Origin: Sulfitobacter sp.
GTDB lineage: Bacteria > Pseudomonadota > Alphaproteobacteria > Rhodobacterales > Rhodobacteraceae
Length of the DNA stretch: 64,000 nucleotides
Assembly: GCA_029252045.1 (NCBI GenBank)
Contig: JAQXCD010000036.1
Span: 1-64,000 of the forward strand
Direction of reading: 5' to 3'
Below the pieces are notes generated by a model that was not told where the DNA came from, searched no databases, and worked only from the letters and a program-made list of their open reading frames with translations. The first letter of the stretch is position 1. Every line of letters begins with the position of its first letter. Both the position numbers and the translations under genes were made by a program. Positions 1 through 8,426 of this stretch are shown here, one piece after another.

Positions 1-193
1 ATTTCGCGGCAGCCTGATCGGGCGTGAACTGAAAGGTGGTAGCAAGCTTCGGCACCACAACAGGCAAAGCCTGACGTTGTTTGGTTGGTTGCCTCCTCAA
101 CTTGTGCTTTCTGTCGGCCTGGCTTCTAACCCGTCGCTCACGCGATCTGTCCGATACCCGAAACGAAGCCTTGTTGAATGGCAAAACAGGCAT
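1..193 (-). CDS. Possible 5' part of an unidentified gene (runs off left edge)
   Basis: An open frame runs on the minus strand from an ATG at 193 to the window edge, giving about 64 residues with no stop. The first two thirds are rich in Arg, Lys and Gln and use rare codons (AGA, AGG, CGA). The last part, ending VVVPKLATTFQFTPDQAAAK, looks more like normal protein. The true start could therefore lie further in. A GAGGAGG sequence sits near 90-96 on the minus strand, but no standard start codon follows at a usual distance. I do not recognise the product. It could be a non-coding stretch. Confidence 0.3.
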   Translation of the reverse strand, partial: MPVLPFNKASFRVSDRSRERRVRSQADRKHKLRRQPTKQRQALPVVVPKLATTFQFTPDQAAAK

Positions 194-430
194 TTTGGGC
201 CAGTCACCCCGAATACCGCTGCCGTCCAATCATTCTCTAAATGTGGGGCCTTACGCTGGGACGTCCCGCCGTCATAAAATCCCCATAGTTGTCAAATAGA
301 CCTCCTCCTGCCTTCCCTTTGGAAATGCAGTGCTATGTATTGCACTCCACCCGCCGCGCAGACATATCGCTCCTCACAGACTGGACAAACCGTGACGCTC
401 ATGACACCGCTGCCGCCTATGGAGAACCCT

Positions 431-928
431 ATGCATAGCTTCGTGCCCGATCCGGCCCGTACCACCGACCTGCGCCGCGCGCTGGGGCAATTCGGCACGG
501 GTGTGGCCTTGATGACCGTTCAGACGGCAGATGGCCCGATGGGCATGACGGCAAACTCGTTTTCCTCCGTCTCGCTGGACCCGCCGCTGGTGCTATGGTC
601 CGCGGCGCGCACATCCAAGCGGCATGATGCTTATGCGGGGGCCGCGTCGTTCTGCATCCATGTGCTGAGTGCCGAGCAGATGGAAGTGGCCAAGCATTTC
701 GCCGCACAGGGGCATGATTTTGCGCCCTACCCGTTTGAGGCTGGCCCAAATGGTGCACCCACGCTGCACGGCTGTCTGGCGACCTTCCACTGCGACACCT
801 ATGCGGTGCACGCAGCGGGGGATCATTCGATCATTCTGGGGCAGATCACATCGGCGGCCATTCAACCCGAAGAGCGGGACGGCCTGTTGTTCAAACGCGG
901 GCGCTTCGGACGTTTCACGCCGGATTAG
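431..928 (+). CDS. Flavin reductase family protein
   Basis: A 165-residue protein of the flavin reductase-like FMN-binding split-barrel family, which uses NAD(P)H to reduce free FMN or FAD, often for a partner monooxygenase. The family signature is clear: GMTANSFSSVSLDPP at residues 38-52, followed by an LVLWS strand, and a C-terminal GRFGRF segment. I chose the ATG at 431 because GGAG lies six bases ahead and the length fits the family. In-frame ATGs at 401 and 419 are alternatives. No monooxygenase gene is adjacent, so the electron acceptor is unknown. The 3' end overlaps the convergent tamB gene by four bases. Confidence 0.9.
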   Translation: MHSFVPDPARTTDLRRALGQFGTGVALMTVQTADGPMGMTANSFSSVSLDPPLVLWSAARTSKRHDAYAGAASFCIHVLSAEQMEVAKHFAAQGHDFAPYPFEAGPNGAPTLHGCLATFHCDTYAVHAAGDHSIILGQITSAAIQPEERDGLLFKRGRFGRFTPD

Positions 929-3900
929 TAGTCCTTCTCAAAGAACAGACCCAGCGATGAATTCCCGTCAGAGCCCAGCGTCGCCTTACCCACCAGATTG
1001 GGTGTGATGTCGATGTTGAGCGACACTTCACCCATGCCATCCGAAGCGGCAGTGACATCCGTATAGACATTGTCGGTCAGGTATTTCCCCACACTCAGGG
1101 CCGTCTCGCCGCTTTCGGTGGTTTTGATGTTCAGATCGTCCAGACCGAAACGGTCCCGCAGGTTGCCAACCACGCCATTGCCCCCACGCCCTGCAAGGGT
1201 CGCTACCGCATTGGCCAGTTGCAGCGCCTGAAACGCTGAAATCTCCGACAGATTACGCCCGTAGAGCAGCTGCGCCAGCACTTCGTCCTGTGGGCCCGCG
1301 GGAGTCGATTCAAAGCTGACAACAGGCTCGTCAGCCGGTCCCTCGACGATTACGCTGGCTGTGCCCGCGTTCGTTGTGGTGGTCGAGACAAAGCGGATAT
1401 AGGGGATCAGATCACCCTGAAACTCGGCTGAGCCCTCTTCCAGATCAAACCGTTTACCCAGAATATCCAAACGCCCCCGCACCAGCGCAAAGCGCCCTGC
1501 GGAGATGATGTTGTTGGTGTCCCCTGTGATCTTGAGGCTGCCGCCCAGCTCGGCGTCCAAGCCGCGGCCACGCACAAAGATGCGCCCGGGCGCATTGATG
1601 TTGATGTTCAACCCGATGCCCAGACCCGCACCTGCCCCTTGCGGCACGGGATCGCTTGCGCCGCCATCGCCCAGCAAGCCCGCACGGTCACGGGTTGCAA
1701 GGCTACCTGACGTGGCCCCGACGTGGATGATCGGAGGGATGTCACCGATGCTGGTTAGACCCGTTGAGGGGACGGTCACATTGGTCTCGCCGATGGTAAT
1801 GTCACCGCCAAGGTTTGCGCCACCAGTCACCGGACCGGAAAGCCGCAAAGCCCCGTTTACGGATGTGCGGTACAGGCGGGGGTCCGCCAGAACAACACCG
1901 TTCAGGCGGATATCCAGATCAGCAGGATATCCGCCCTCAAGCCCGATACCGCCTGTGATGCCAAGGCTACCGCCGCCCGATGCATTTGCGCTGATGTCCA
2001 GCGTCGCCCGGCTGTTGGCCAGCTGGATGTTTGCATTCAACGCTTCAAGCGCCACGCGCAGGTTTGGCGCAGTCAGGGTTGCCCCGGATGTCTGGATTGT
2101 ACCGCTCAGCGCGCCAAGGCCCGCAGGGCCGTTCATTGCCAGATCAAAGCGGGCCTGCCCTTGCAGGCTGCGCGGCGCGATGAAGGGTCCCACAAGCCCC
2201 AGTGGCGCGTTCCCGTTGATCGCAAGGCGCATCTGCCCGTCGTTGCCAACCAGTCCGGCAACAGTGGCTTGGGTGCCCGCTGGCCCCCGTGCGGCTGTAT
2301 CAATCTGCCAGCCCTGCGGGTTTTGTGCGGCGCTGCCTGTCACATTCAATGGGCCATCCAGTTTTGGCACAATGGCTGCCAGGTTCGGGACGGAGACGTT
2401 GAAATCCACCTTCGGGCTGGAACCTGTCACAACACCGCTCACGCTGGCACGGCTGTTATAAGGGCCGGTTGCGTTGGTATTGACCGCGATCCCCGCAAGG
2501 GTCTGGCGCAGGGTGCCCTTCGCCGCCAGTGGTCCGTTCACCCCGGGGGCAAGCGACGCCACGTTGGGCACATTAACGTCAAAGTTCAGGGACATGTCCG
2601 GCCCTGTGGCCAAGCCTTCGACCAGTGCGCGCGCGCCGTAAGGACCACTTGCTGATGTATCGACGAAAAAGCCCTTGTCGGTCTGGCGCAGACGGCCTGT
2701 TGCACGCAAGGGGCCGTTCACTTGCGGGGCCAGCGGCTGCACATTAGGCACTGCCAGATCAAACTGCACATCAATCGCAGGTGTCAGCGCACCCGATACT
2801 TTGGCGTTGGCATTGTAAGGTCCAGCGGCATCTGTCTCGATCTCGAACCCGTTTTCAGTCTGGCGCAAACGGCCCGTGGCCCGCAACGGCCCTGACACTT
2901 GGGGCGCCACAACTGACACCTGTGGCAAGGCGAGATCAAAGCCGATGTTCAGCGACGGTGTGACCAGTCCGTTCACCCGTGCGGTTACATCAAAGGGACC
3001 AGACGCATCGGTTTGCAGCAGCCACCCCTCGGGTGTTTGGCGCAGGGTGCCCCCCGCGTTCAGCGGGCCCCGAACGCCTGCCGCAAACTTCTCAACTTCG
3101 GGAACACGCGCGGTAAAGGCAAGGGCGGCATCCGGCCCAGTGGCCAAGCCATCCAGTGTGATTGCGGCCTCATATGGGCCATCAGCCTTCACATCCACAT
3201 TCCAACTCGTGCCATTTTCTGTCGCACTTGCATTCAGCGTCACACGCCCCTCGTATTGCGGCAAAACAGTTGCGATGTCGCGCAACACAATATCCGCATC
3301 CACGCGGCTGGAGTTTGACGCCAGCTCGGCAGAGCCGGTGAACAGCATCGCGGCATTGTTCAGCTCTAGTCCGCGCAGGAAGGTGCCGTTCTCGTTACGG
3401 ATGGCTTGCAGCTGCAAATCTGTGCGGCCTTCCAGCAGCGCATCTGCCTGTGCTATCCCCGTCTTTATATTTTCCGCCGTGCCATTGGCCTGCAAATCAA
3501 ACGCCCCGCTGAGCGGCGTGATCTTCCCCTTCAGCGCAAGCGAGGTAGCGCCGTCCAATTCGCGCCCCGCCAGCGCGGAGAAGCGGCTCAGGTCAGAGGC
3601 GGTCAATCTGGCATCCAGTTCGGTTTCCAACCCTTCGCCCAGACCGTTGAACACAACATCGCCTTTGAGCGTATAGTCACTGCCTTGCAGGTCCAGATTG
3701 CTGATGCGCAGCGGTTGCCCCTCAAGAAAGTTGATCTCGGTCGAGCCGGAAATGTTCTGGCCCAGCGCCTCGGACAGCGCGGCATCATCCAGCGCCACCC
3801 CTTTGGCATTGAAATTCAAGTTACCCAAAAGTTGGCCGACGTTCCCCACAGCCCCCGTGAGCGTACCGGAGGAGCGCAAAATGGTTTGGGCCACTTCGAC

Positions 3901-5076
3901 ACCATCTGTCTTGAGACCTTTGGCGTTGAAGACGGCCATATAGGCATCGCCCTGCTCGACATCGTAATCAACATTCAGGATCAGGTGCTTGACCGTGGCC
4001 CCACCTGCACCGGGCAGCAAAACGCCCGCTTCGCCACGGCTGGCGACTGTGCCCTCGATATCAATGAAGGCGGGCCATTTGTCCTCGGCCAGACGCAGAC
4101 GCCCTGTCAGATCAACTGCGGCCGCTTTCAGGTCAAACGCGTCGAGTGTAACAGCGCCGCCCACCTCGATCAGTGCATCGGCTGTAAAGCGCACATCGGG
4201 GCCGAAAAAGTCGCGGTACTGCGGGACGATCACTGCGGTAATGTCGCCGCCGATATCGGCAACGATCCGGCGGTCGGGATTGCTGGCATCACCTTGGGTG
4301 ATCAATTGAACCTGTCCGCCCAGACGCTCCTGCCCGTTGGTATCGATCTTCAGATCGGTTGTCATATCGGCCAGCGTACCAACCGTTTTCACAGTCAGAT
4401 CGACGGAGGGGTGATCGGGTATATCCAGCAACTTGGAGACAATGCCTTCCTCCTGCTCGCTCAGCACCAGCGCCACATCCAGCGTATCCGCCCCGCGCGC
4501 CAATACGGCGGTCAGATCAAATACTCCGCGCTTGGCATCCGTCCGGTTGGCCATAAAGGCCATATCCAGCCCGTCACCGTTCAGGATGGCGCGGGCCGTC
4601 ATCGACAGCTGCACGTCCTCCCCAACCAAGGGCGCGCCCAGATTGACCTGCGCAATCGTGATCGCCTTGATGTCAACCGATACGGGCAATTCCGGCAGTT
4701 TTGGAATGGTAAAGGGCTTGGCCTCGGCCTCGGGAAGCTTGCTGTCTTCTGCTTTGGGCAGGCGGGGAATGTCGATGTGCGCAGCGCTCAGTTCTTCGAC
4801 CTCCAGACGCCCCCGCAGCAAGGCGGCGCGGTTCCAGTTCAGAACAACATCCTCCATAGTCAGCCAGACACCTTCCGCGTCGGAAATGGTCATCCGGTCA
4901 AATGACGCTGCAGAACTCAGCGCGCCTTGAAAACCGGTGATGTCGACCTCGCGGCCTGCACCACTCAACAAACCCTGGATTTTACTTACCAGAAAACCTT
5001 TGCCTTCTTCCTGCGCCTGAACAGGAAGGGCAATGAGCAGAGCAAGAGCTGCCAGAGCAAAGCGGATCATACGCAT
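925..5076 (-). CDS. tamB: Translocation and assembly module protein TamB
   Basis: A 1383-residue TamB/AsmA-like protein that spans the periplasm and works with TamA in outer-membrane protein or lipid transport. The N-terminus (1-21, ending in an AQA-type site) is a signal or anchor. The long middle is beta-rich and repetitive. The C-terminal 350 or so residues form the conserved TamB (DUF490) domain, ending in the aromatic signature LGLFFEKDY. The centre holds five to six tandem 59-residue repeats. Its ATG overlaps the tamA stop by one base (TGATG), so the two genes are translationally coupled. The length is usual for the family. Confidence 0.95.
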   Translation of the reverse strand: MRMIRFALAALALLIALPVQAQEEGKGFLVSKIQGLLSGAGREVDITGFQGALSSAASFDRMTISDAEGVWLTMEDVVLNWNRAALLRGRLEVEELSAAHIDIPRLPKAEDSKLPEAEAKPFTIPKLPELPVSVDIKAITIAQVNLGAPLVGEDVQLSMTARAILNGDGLDMAFMANRTDAKRGVFDLTAVLARGADTLDVALVLSEQEEGIVSKLLDIPDHPSVDLTVKTVGTLADMTTDLKIDTNGQERLGGQVQLITQGDASNPDRRIVADIGGDITAVIVPQYRDFFGPDVRFTADALIEVGGAVTLDAFDLKAAAVDLTGRLRLAEDKWPAFIDIEGTVASRGEAGVLLPGAGGATVKHLILNVDYDVEQGDAYMAVFNAKGLKTDGVEVAQTILRSSGTLTGAVGNVGQLLGNLNFNAKGVALDDAALSEALGQNISGSTEINFLEGQPLRISNLDLQGSDYTLKGDVVFNGLGEGLETELDARLTASDLSRFSALAGRELDGATSLALKGKITPLSGAFDLQANGTAENIKTGIAQADALLEGRTDLQLQAIRNENGTFLRGLELNNAAMLFTGSAELASNSSRVDADIVLRDIATVLPQYEGRVTLNASATENGTSWNVDVKADGPYEAAITLDGLATGPDAALAFTARVPEVEKFAAGVRGPLNAGGTLRQTPEGWLLQTDASGPFDVTARVNGLVTPSLNIGFDLALPQVSVVAPQVSGPLRATGRLRQTENGFEIETDAAGPYNANAKVSGALTPAIDVQFDLAVPNVQPLAPQVNGPLRATGRLRQTDKGFFVDTSASGPYGARALVEGLATGPDMSLNFDVNVPNVASLAPGVNGPLAAKGTLRQTLAGIAVNTNATGPYNSRASVSGVVTGSSPKVDFNVSVPNLAAIVPKLDGPLNVTGSAAQNPQGWQIDTAARGPAGTQATVAGLVGNDGQMRLAINGNAPLGLVGPFIAPRSLQGQARFDLAMNGPAGLGALSGTIQTSGATLTAPNLRVALEALNANIQLANSRATLDISANASGGGSLGITGGIGLEGGYPADLDIRLNGVVLADPRLYRTSVNGALRLSGPVTGGANLGGDITIGETNVTVPSTGLTSIGDIPPIIHVGATSGSLATRDRAGLLGDGGASDPVPQGAGAGLGIGLNININAPGRIFVRGRGLDAELGGSLKITGDTNNIISAGRFALVRGRLDILGKRFDLEEGSAEFQGDLIPYIRFVSTTTTNAGTASVIVEGPADEPVVSFESTPAGPQDEVLAQLLYGRNLSEISAFQALQLANAVATLAGRGGNGVVGNLRDRFGLDDLNIKTTESGETALSVGKYLTDNVYTDVTAASDGMGEVSLNIDITPNLVGKATLGSDGNSSLGLFFEKDY
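2178..3252 (-). repeat. Tandem 177-bp coding repeat inside tamB
   Basis: Five clear copies and one diverged copy of a 59-residue unit follow each other in the middle of TamB. Each unit opens with GPLxAxGxLRQT, has a GPY/GPF turn near residue 25 and ends with a VPNVxxLAPxVN-type strand. The starts lie near 3252, 3063, 2886, 2709, 2532 and 2355, spaced about 177 bases apart. Copies 2 and 3 are the most alike, as expected from recent duplication or conversion. The repeats probably lengthen the lipid-binding beta-taco. Confidence 0.8.
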
Positions 5077-6881
5077 CAGAAGGACTGCCCTATGCCGATA
5101 TAGACCTGAAACTTCTCGTCCGTATCGGGACCGGAGGTTGGCACCGCAACATCCAGACGCACAGGGCCGATGGCTGTGTTATAACGCAAACCCAGACCGG
5201 CACCTGAATGCCATATGCCCGAGCCGTCGTAGAATTCTTCCTCGCCGATATAGCCCGCGTCAACGAACCCCACGATGCCGATGGAATCGGTCACGCCGAC
5301 ACGCACCTCGGCCGAGAGGTCCAAAAAGCTGCGCCCGCCCGCCATGTCGGTGCCCACAGGCACACCCAACGACTGGTACGCTTGGCCGCGCACTGTGCCG
5401 CCGCCGCCCGAATAGAAAAGGTAATCTGCCGGTGCTTCGGACAGGTCAGGCCCATAAACCGAGCCGAACTGCCCGCGCAGCGCCAGTGTGACAGGACGGG
5501 CAGCGCCAAAGGTCTTGTACCCGCGCAGGTCGACAAAGCTCCGCATACCGCTTGCAGACCCCGAAAGGGCCAAAAACGGCATCACATTTGCCTTGAGGTA
5601 ATAGCCGTCATTGGCGTTCAGACGGTCATCACGGTAGTCGAATTCGGCACTCAGCGGCAGGGTCAACAAAGTGTATCTATCTTCCCCGAAGACATCACGG
5701 GTCTGAGCAGTGCGCAAACCGAGCCCCAGCGTATAAGTCCGGTTTTCATTGGCGATACGCTTGATGCCCGCCTCGATGTCCAACTGGCGTGAGAAGTAGG
5801 AAACCTCATCCAGCTGCTCCAGCTTGGCCAGCGCATAGGCGTCGGTGTCTTCATTGAAGGTCGCGGGCCGGTCAAACCGCACTCCGAACTTGTAATCTAT
5901 ACCCCCCGAGCTGCCACCGATCCCGCTCACCTCAGCGTCAAAGCGCAAACGCTCTGCCCCGCCGTTCACATTGCGGTGCAGCCAGAATGCGCTAAGGTTC
6001 AGCCCCTCCAGCGTTGACAATTCCGCGCCGAAACCCAAACGGCGTTTGGGCGCGTCGGTGATTTGCGCGATCACGGGCAATGTCCCGTCCGGCCCGATCT
6101 CTTCGGCCTCGCTCAGCGATACCGCACTGAACGATCCTGTGCGGCGCAACCGCTCGGTCGACAGGCGGATTTCCTCGGGCGAGAACACCTCCCCCTCCGG
6201 CAGACCCGCAATGTCGTGGATACGTTTGCGGCGCACATCGCTTTCGCCTTTGACCACCAGCGGACCAAAGCGCAAACGCGGGCCCGGCTCCAGTGTCAGC
6301 GCGGCGTTTACCTTGCGGTTGGGATGATCAGCCGTCAGCGCCTGCCCTGACAGGGCGGCCTTGGCATGGCCTTGCGCACGCCAGCCGTTCACACCCGCCG
6401 ACACCGCTTCTTTCAGGACACCAAGGCTGGCAGTCTGGTCTGTGGCAAAGCCTTCCGGCAGCTCCGTATCTTCGGTCACCGGCGCAATTTCGGCACGCCC
6501 GAAGGTGAACTTGGACCCGGCCTCAACCGTGATCTGCACTTTTGAAATCTGGCTTGGTGGCTGTACGGGTGGAATTGAAGCCGCCTCGCGCCCGTCAACA
6601 GTGATGTTGATCACGCCGCTGAAATAGCCGTTATCATAGAGAACAGCGAGCAATCGCTTATAGTCCGCTTGCGCTGCGGCCAAAATCTCGGCCGAGGTGG
6701 GCGGGTTTTCTTCCAGAAGCGTCTGCTCGACCAACAATGAGCCGCCGCGCATCTTGCCTGCAAGATCATCATCGCTGATCACGTCGAGATTGACCTCGGC
6801 GCCATGGGCGGCTGATGCCATCCAGACAATGGCTGCGATTGCGGTTGCCCGCTGCATCTGTACAAGAGCAGTAATCTTCAC
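5076..6881 (-). CDS. tamA: Outer-membrane assembly factor TamA (Omp85 family)
   Basis: An Omp85-family outer-membrane barrel that partners TamB. A signal peptide ends at AHG-AE. Two to three POTRA-like domains follow, then the C-terminal 16-strand barrel with the bacterial surface antigen signature (YSGGGGTVRGQAYQSLG) and a terminal Phe. I preferred the GTG at 6881 because GAGGGT precedes it by eight bases and it leaves a signal peptide of normal length. ATGs at 6911 and 6857 are possible but have poor ribosome sites. It is the first gene of the tamA-tamB operon and is divergent from nadM. Confidence 0.92.
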   Translation of the reverse strand: MKITALVQMQRATAIAAIVWMASAAHGAEVNLDVISDDDLAGKMRGGSLLVEQTLLEENPPTSAEILAAAQADYKRLLAVLYDNGYFSGVINITVDGREAASIPPVQPPSQISKVQITVEAGSKFTFGRAEIAPVTEDTELPEGFATDQTASLGVLKEAVSAGVNGWRAQGHAKAALSGQALTADHPNRKVNAALTLEPGPRLRFGPLVVKGESDVRRKRIHDIAGLPEGEVFSPEEIRLSTERLRRTGSFSAVSLSEAEEIGPDGTLPVIAQITDAPKRRLGFGAELSTLEGLNLSAFWLHRNVNGGAERLRFDAEVSGIGGSSGGIDYKFGVRFDRPATFNEDTDAYALAKLEQLDEVSYFSRQLDIEAGIKRIANENRTYTLGLGLRTAQTRDVFGEDRYTLLTLPLSAEFDYRDDRLNANDGYYLKANVMPFLALSGSASGMRSFVDLRGYKTFGAARPVTLALRGQFGSVYGPDLSEAPADYLFYSGGGGTVRGQAYQSLGVPVGTDMAGGRSFLDLSAEVRVGVTDSIGIVGFVDAGYIGEEEFYDGSGIWHSGAGLGLRYNTAIGPVRLDVAVPTSGPDTDEKFQVYIGIGQSF

Positions 6882-7171
6882 GCCCAGACCCTCAAAATCC
6901 AGTTGCGGCATTCCGGTTCGCTTAGACGCGCACTCTTGAAATCCACAACATTGACACACATTTTTCTTTTGCTTTTACGCTTCGCAAGGCAAAGGCGCAA
7001 ACATCTTCCTGCAGCGTCACGCGCCTGTGACCCCATATCGTGTATCAACGCCCAGATCGGCGAATAGTTGCCAATTGGAGGCATATTTTCCCCCAAACCT
7101 TGCAAGCGACGCATAGCAGCCCCTCCCGAAAGACACTTGATCCGGTGCTCCGGCCCGCATTAAGGTGGCGT
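6882..7171. other. Intergenic region between tamA and nadM
   Basis: About 290 bases carry the divergent control region of tamA and nadM. It is AT-richer near 6950-6985. Open frames here are short and lack gene-like features. I could not assign a promoter with confidence. The right end leads into the GAGGT-loop hairpin described separately. Confidence 0.4.
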
Positions 7172-7188
7172 ATCGGGGAGGTCCCGAT
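7172..7188 (+). promoter_or_regulatory. GAGGT-loop hairpin ahead of nadM
   Basis: A perfect six-pair hairpin (ATCGGG/CCCGAT) encloses the loop GAGGT and runs directly into an in-frame ATG at 7187. The loop and upper stem form a Shine-Dalgarno sequence (GGGGAGG) for that ATG, so folding would hide the ribosome site. The same design, with a longer compensated stem, occurs ahead of nadV at 8374-8394. A role in translational control of NAD salvage is an inference. Confidence 0.45.
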
Positions 7189-7216
7189 GCAAAATTCGCT
7201 GCGGAGGACGCATGCT

Positions 7217-8314
7217 ATGAAGACCAATCAGACTCTGGCTGTATTTATCGGCCGTTTCCAACCTTTCCACCTTGGACATCTTGACGTTGTGACCCGCGCC
7301 CTTGCGGTGGCTGACAGTGCATTGTTGCTTGTCGGCAGCGCGTACCGTCCGCGCAACTGGAAAAACCCCTTCACCTACGCCGAACGCCGCGCCTTCATCA
7401 TGGCGGGCACCCAAGGGTTGGGCAAACCTGTCGCCACCCTCCCCCTTGTGGATACCCTCTATAATGACCGCGCGTGGACCAGCAATGTACGCACAGCCGT
7501 TATAGCGCATATGCGCGGTGCGGGGCTGGACCCCGAGGCCACACAGGTGGTGCTGACCGGCTTTGAGAAAGACGCGTCCTCGCAATATCTGGGGTGGTTT
7601 CCGACTTGGGAAATGCTGGATGCCTCGCCCAAACGCCACGACGGTATGATCCTGAACGCCACTGACCTGCGCGAAGGGCTGTTTTTCGGCGATGCCACCG
7701 GAATGGCCCCCCGTTTTGGTGCAGCCCATGTAACACCGGTTATGGAGTGGATTGCGGCTAACCCCCGAGCCGTAGATACCATCCGCGCGGAAGGTGCGTT
7801 TGTTGCGAAATACAGGCAGCGCACCCAAGCGGCCGAGCAGGTTTACGGCTATCCCATCCCCGTGAACACGGCTGATGCGGTGGTGGTGCAATCGGGCCAT
7901 GTGCTGTTGGTGAAGCGTGCGGCGCAACCTGGCAAGGGCCTGTGGGCGTTGCCGGGCGGCCATATCGACCCCGGCGAGACAGCACTGGATGCCGCCCTTC
8001 GCGAGCTTTACGAAGAGGCGGGCCTTAATATGCCCAAAGGCGCCATGCGGGGACGTTTGCGCGAGCGGCGTGTGTTTGACCACCCCGAGCGGTCAGAGAA
8101 GGGCTGGGTCCGCACGGAGGCATTTGTCTTTGATTTGCAAGACCGTGCGCAGTTGGAAAAGGTGAAATCCGGCAGCGATGCAGCCGCTGCGCGCTGGGTG
8201 CCCATCACCGAGATCACCCCCGATACTCTGTTCGAGGATCACTTTGACATCATCCACGCACTCGTGCCCGAAGTGCCTTTTGCCTACGCCTCGATCCTGA
8301 TGGCGCAGGACTAA
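7217..8314 (+). CDS. nadM: Bifunctional nicotinamide-nucleotide adenylyltransferase / Nudix hydrolase
   Basis: A two-domain protein of 365 residues. The N-terminal nucleotidyltransferase domain has GRFQPFHLGH at 12-21, which contains the HxGH ATP-binding motif, and joins NMN with ATP to make NAD. The C-terminal Nudix domain has a full Nudix box from about residue 250 (GGHIDPGE, then RELYEEAG) and is expected to hydrolyse ADP-ribose. This fusion is known in NAD salvage of several bacteria. The ATG at 7217 has GGAGGA eight bases ahead. An in-frame ATG at 7187, whose ribosome site lies in a hairpin, would add ten residues. The gene is followed by nadV on the same strand. Confidence 0.93.
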   Translation: MKTNQTLAVFIGRFQPFHLGHLDVVTRALAVADSALLLVGSAYRPRNWKNPFTYAERRAFIMAGTQGLGKPVATLPLVDTLYNDRAWTSNVRTAVIAHMRGAGLDPEATQVVLTGFEKDASSQYLGWFPTWEMLDASPKRHDGMILNATDLREGLFFGDATGMAPRFGAAHVTPVMEWIAANPRAVDTIRAEGAFVAKYRQRTQAAEQVYGYPIPVNTADAVVVQSGHVLLVKRAAQPGKGLWALPGGHIDPGETALDAALRELYEEAGLNMPKGAMRGRLRERRVFDHPERSEKGWVRTEAFVFDLQDRAQLEKVKSGSDAAAARWVPITEITPDTLFEDHFDIIHALVPEVPFAYASILMAQD

Positions 8315-8321
8315 CCAGATA

Positions 8322-8394
8322 CCGCCCTCACATAGGCGGGATTGCCCGCACGGAGCATATCCGTGCACCCAATATCTGCGGGAGGTCCGCAGAT
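8322..8394 (+). promoter_or_regulatory. Structured leader between nadM and nadV
   Basis: Three hairpins lie in 73 bases. A: CCGCC/GGCGG at 8322-8339. B: perfect seven-pair GCACGGA/TCCGTGC with loop GCATA at 8348-8366. C: perfect eight-pair ATCTGCGG/CCGCAGAT with loop GAGGT at 8374-8394. A competing hairpin, GCGGG/CCCGC with loop ATTG at 8336-8349, would break both A and B. Hairpin C ends in an ATG (8393) that opens a 23-codon frame (stop at 8464) overlapping the nadV start out of frame; its ribosome site is the GGGAGG in the loop. The mutually exclusive folds suggest an RNA switch, but no known class was recognised. Confidence 0.45.
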
Positions 8395-8426
8395 GACACC
8401 GTCCACATCCGAGGAGGAACAGGACA

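Noticed and set aside
329-346. AGTGC/GCACT inverted repeat upstream of the flavin reductase gene
   Set aside because: Arms of only five bases in a short AT-rich gap are expected by chance; no partner regulator is nearby.
3406-4905. Long plus-strand frame opposite tamB
   Set aside because: It is a shadow of tamB: no ribosome site, no family signal, and the minus-strand gene is certain.
7160-8083. Minus-strand frame opposite nadM
   Set aside because: Shadow frame over an unambiguous two-domain enzyme; residues are Arg/His-rich as in GC-rich antisense frames.
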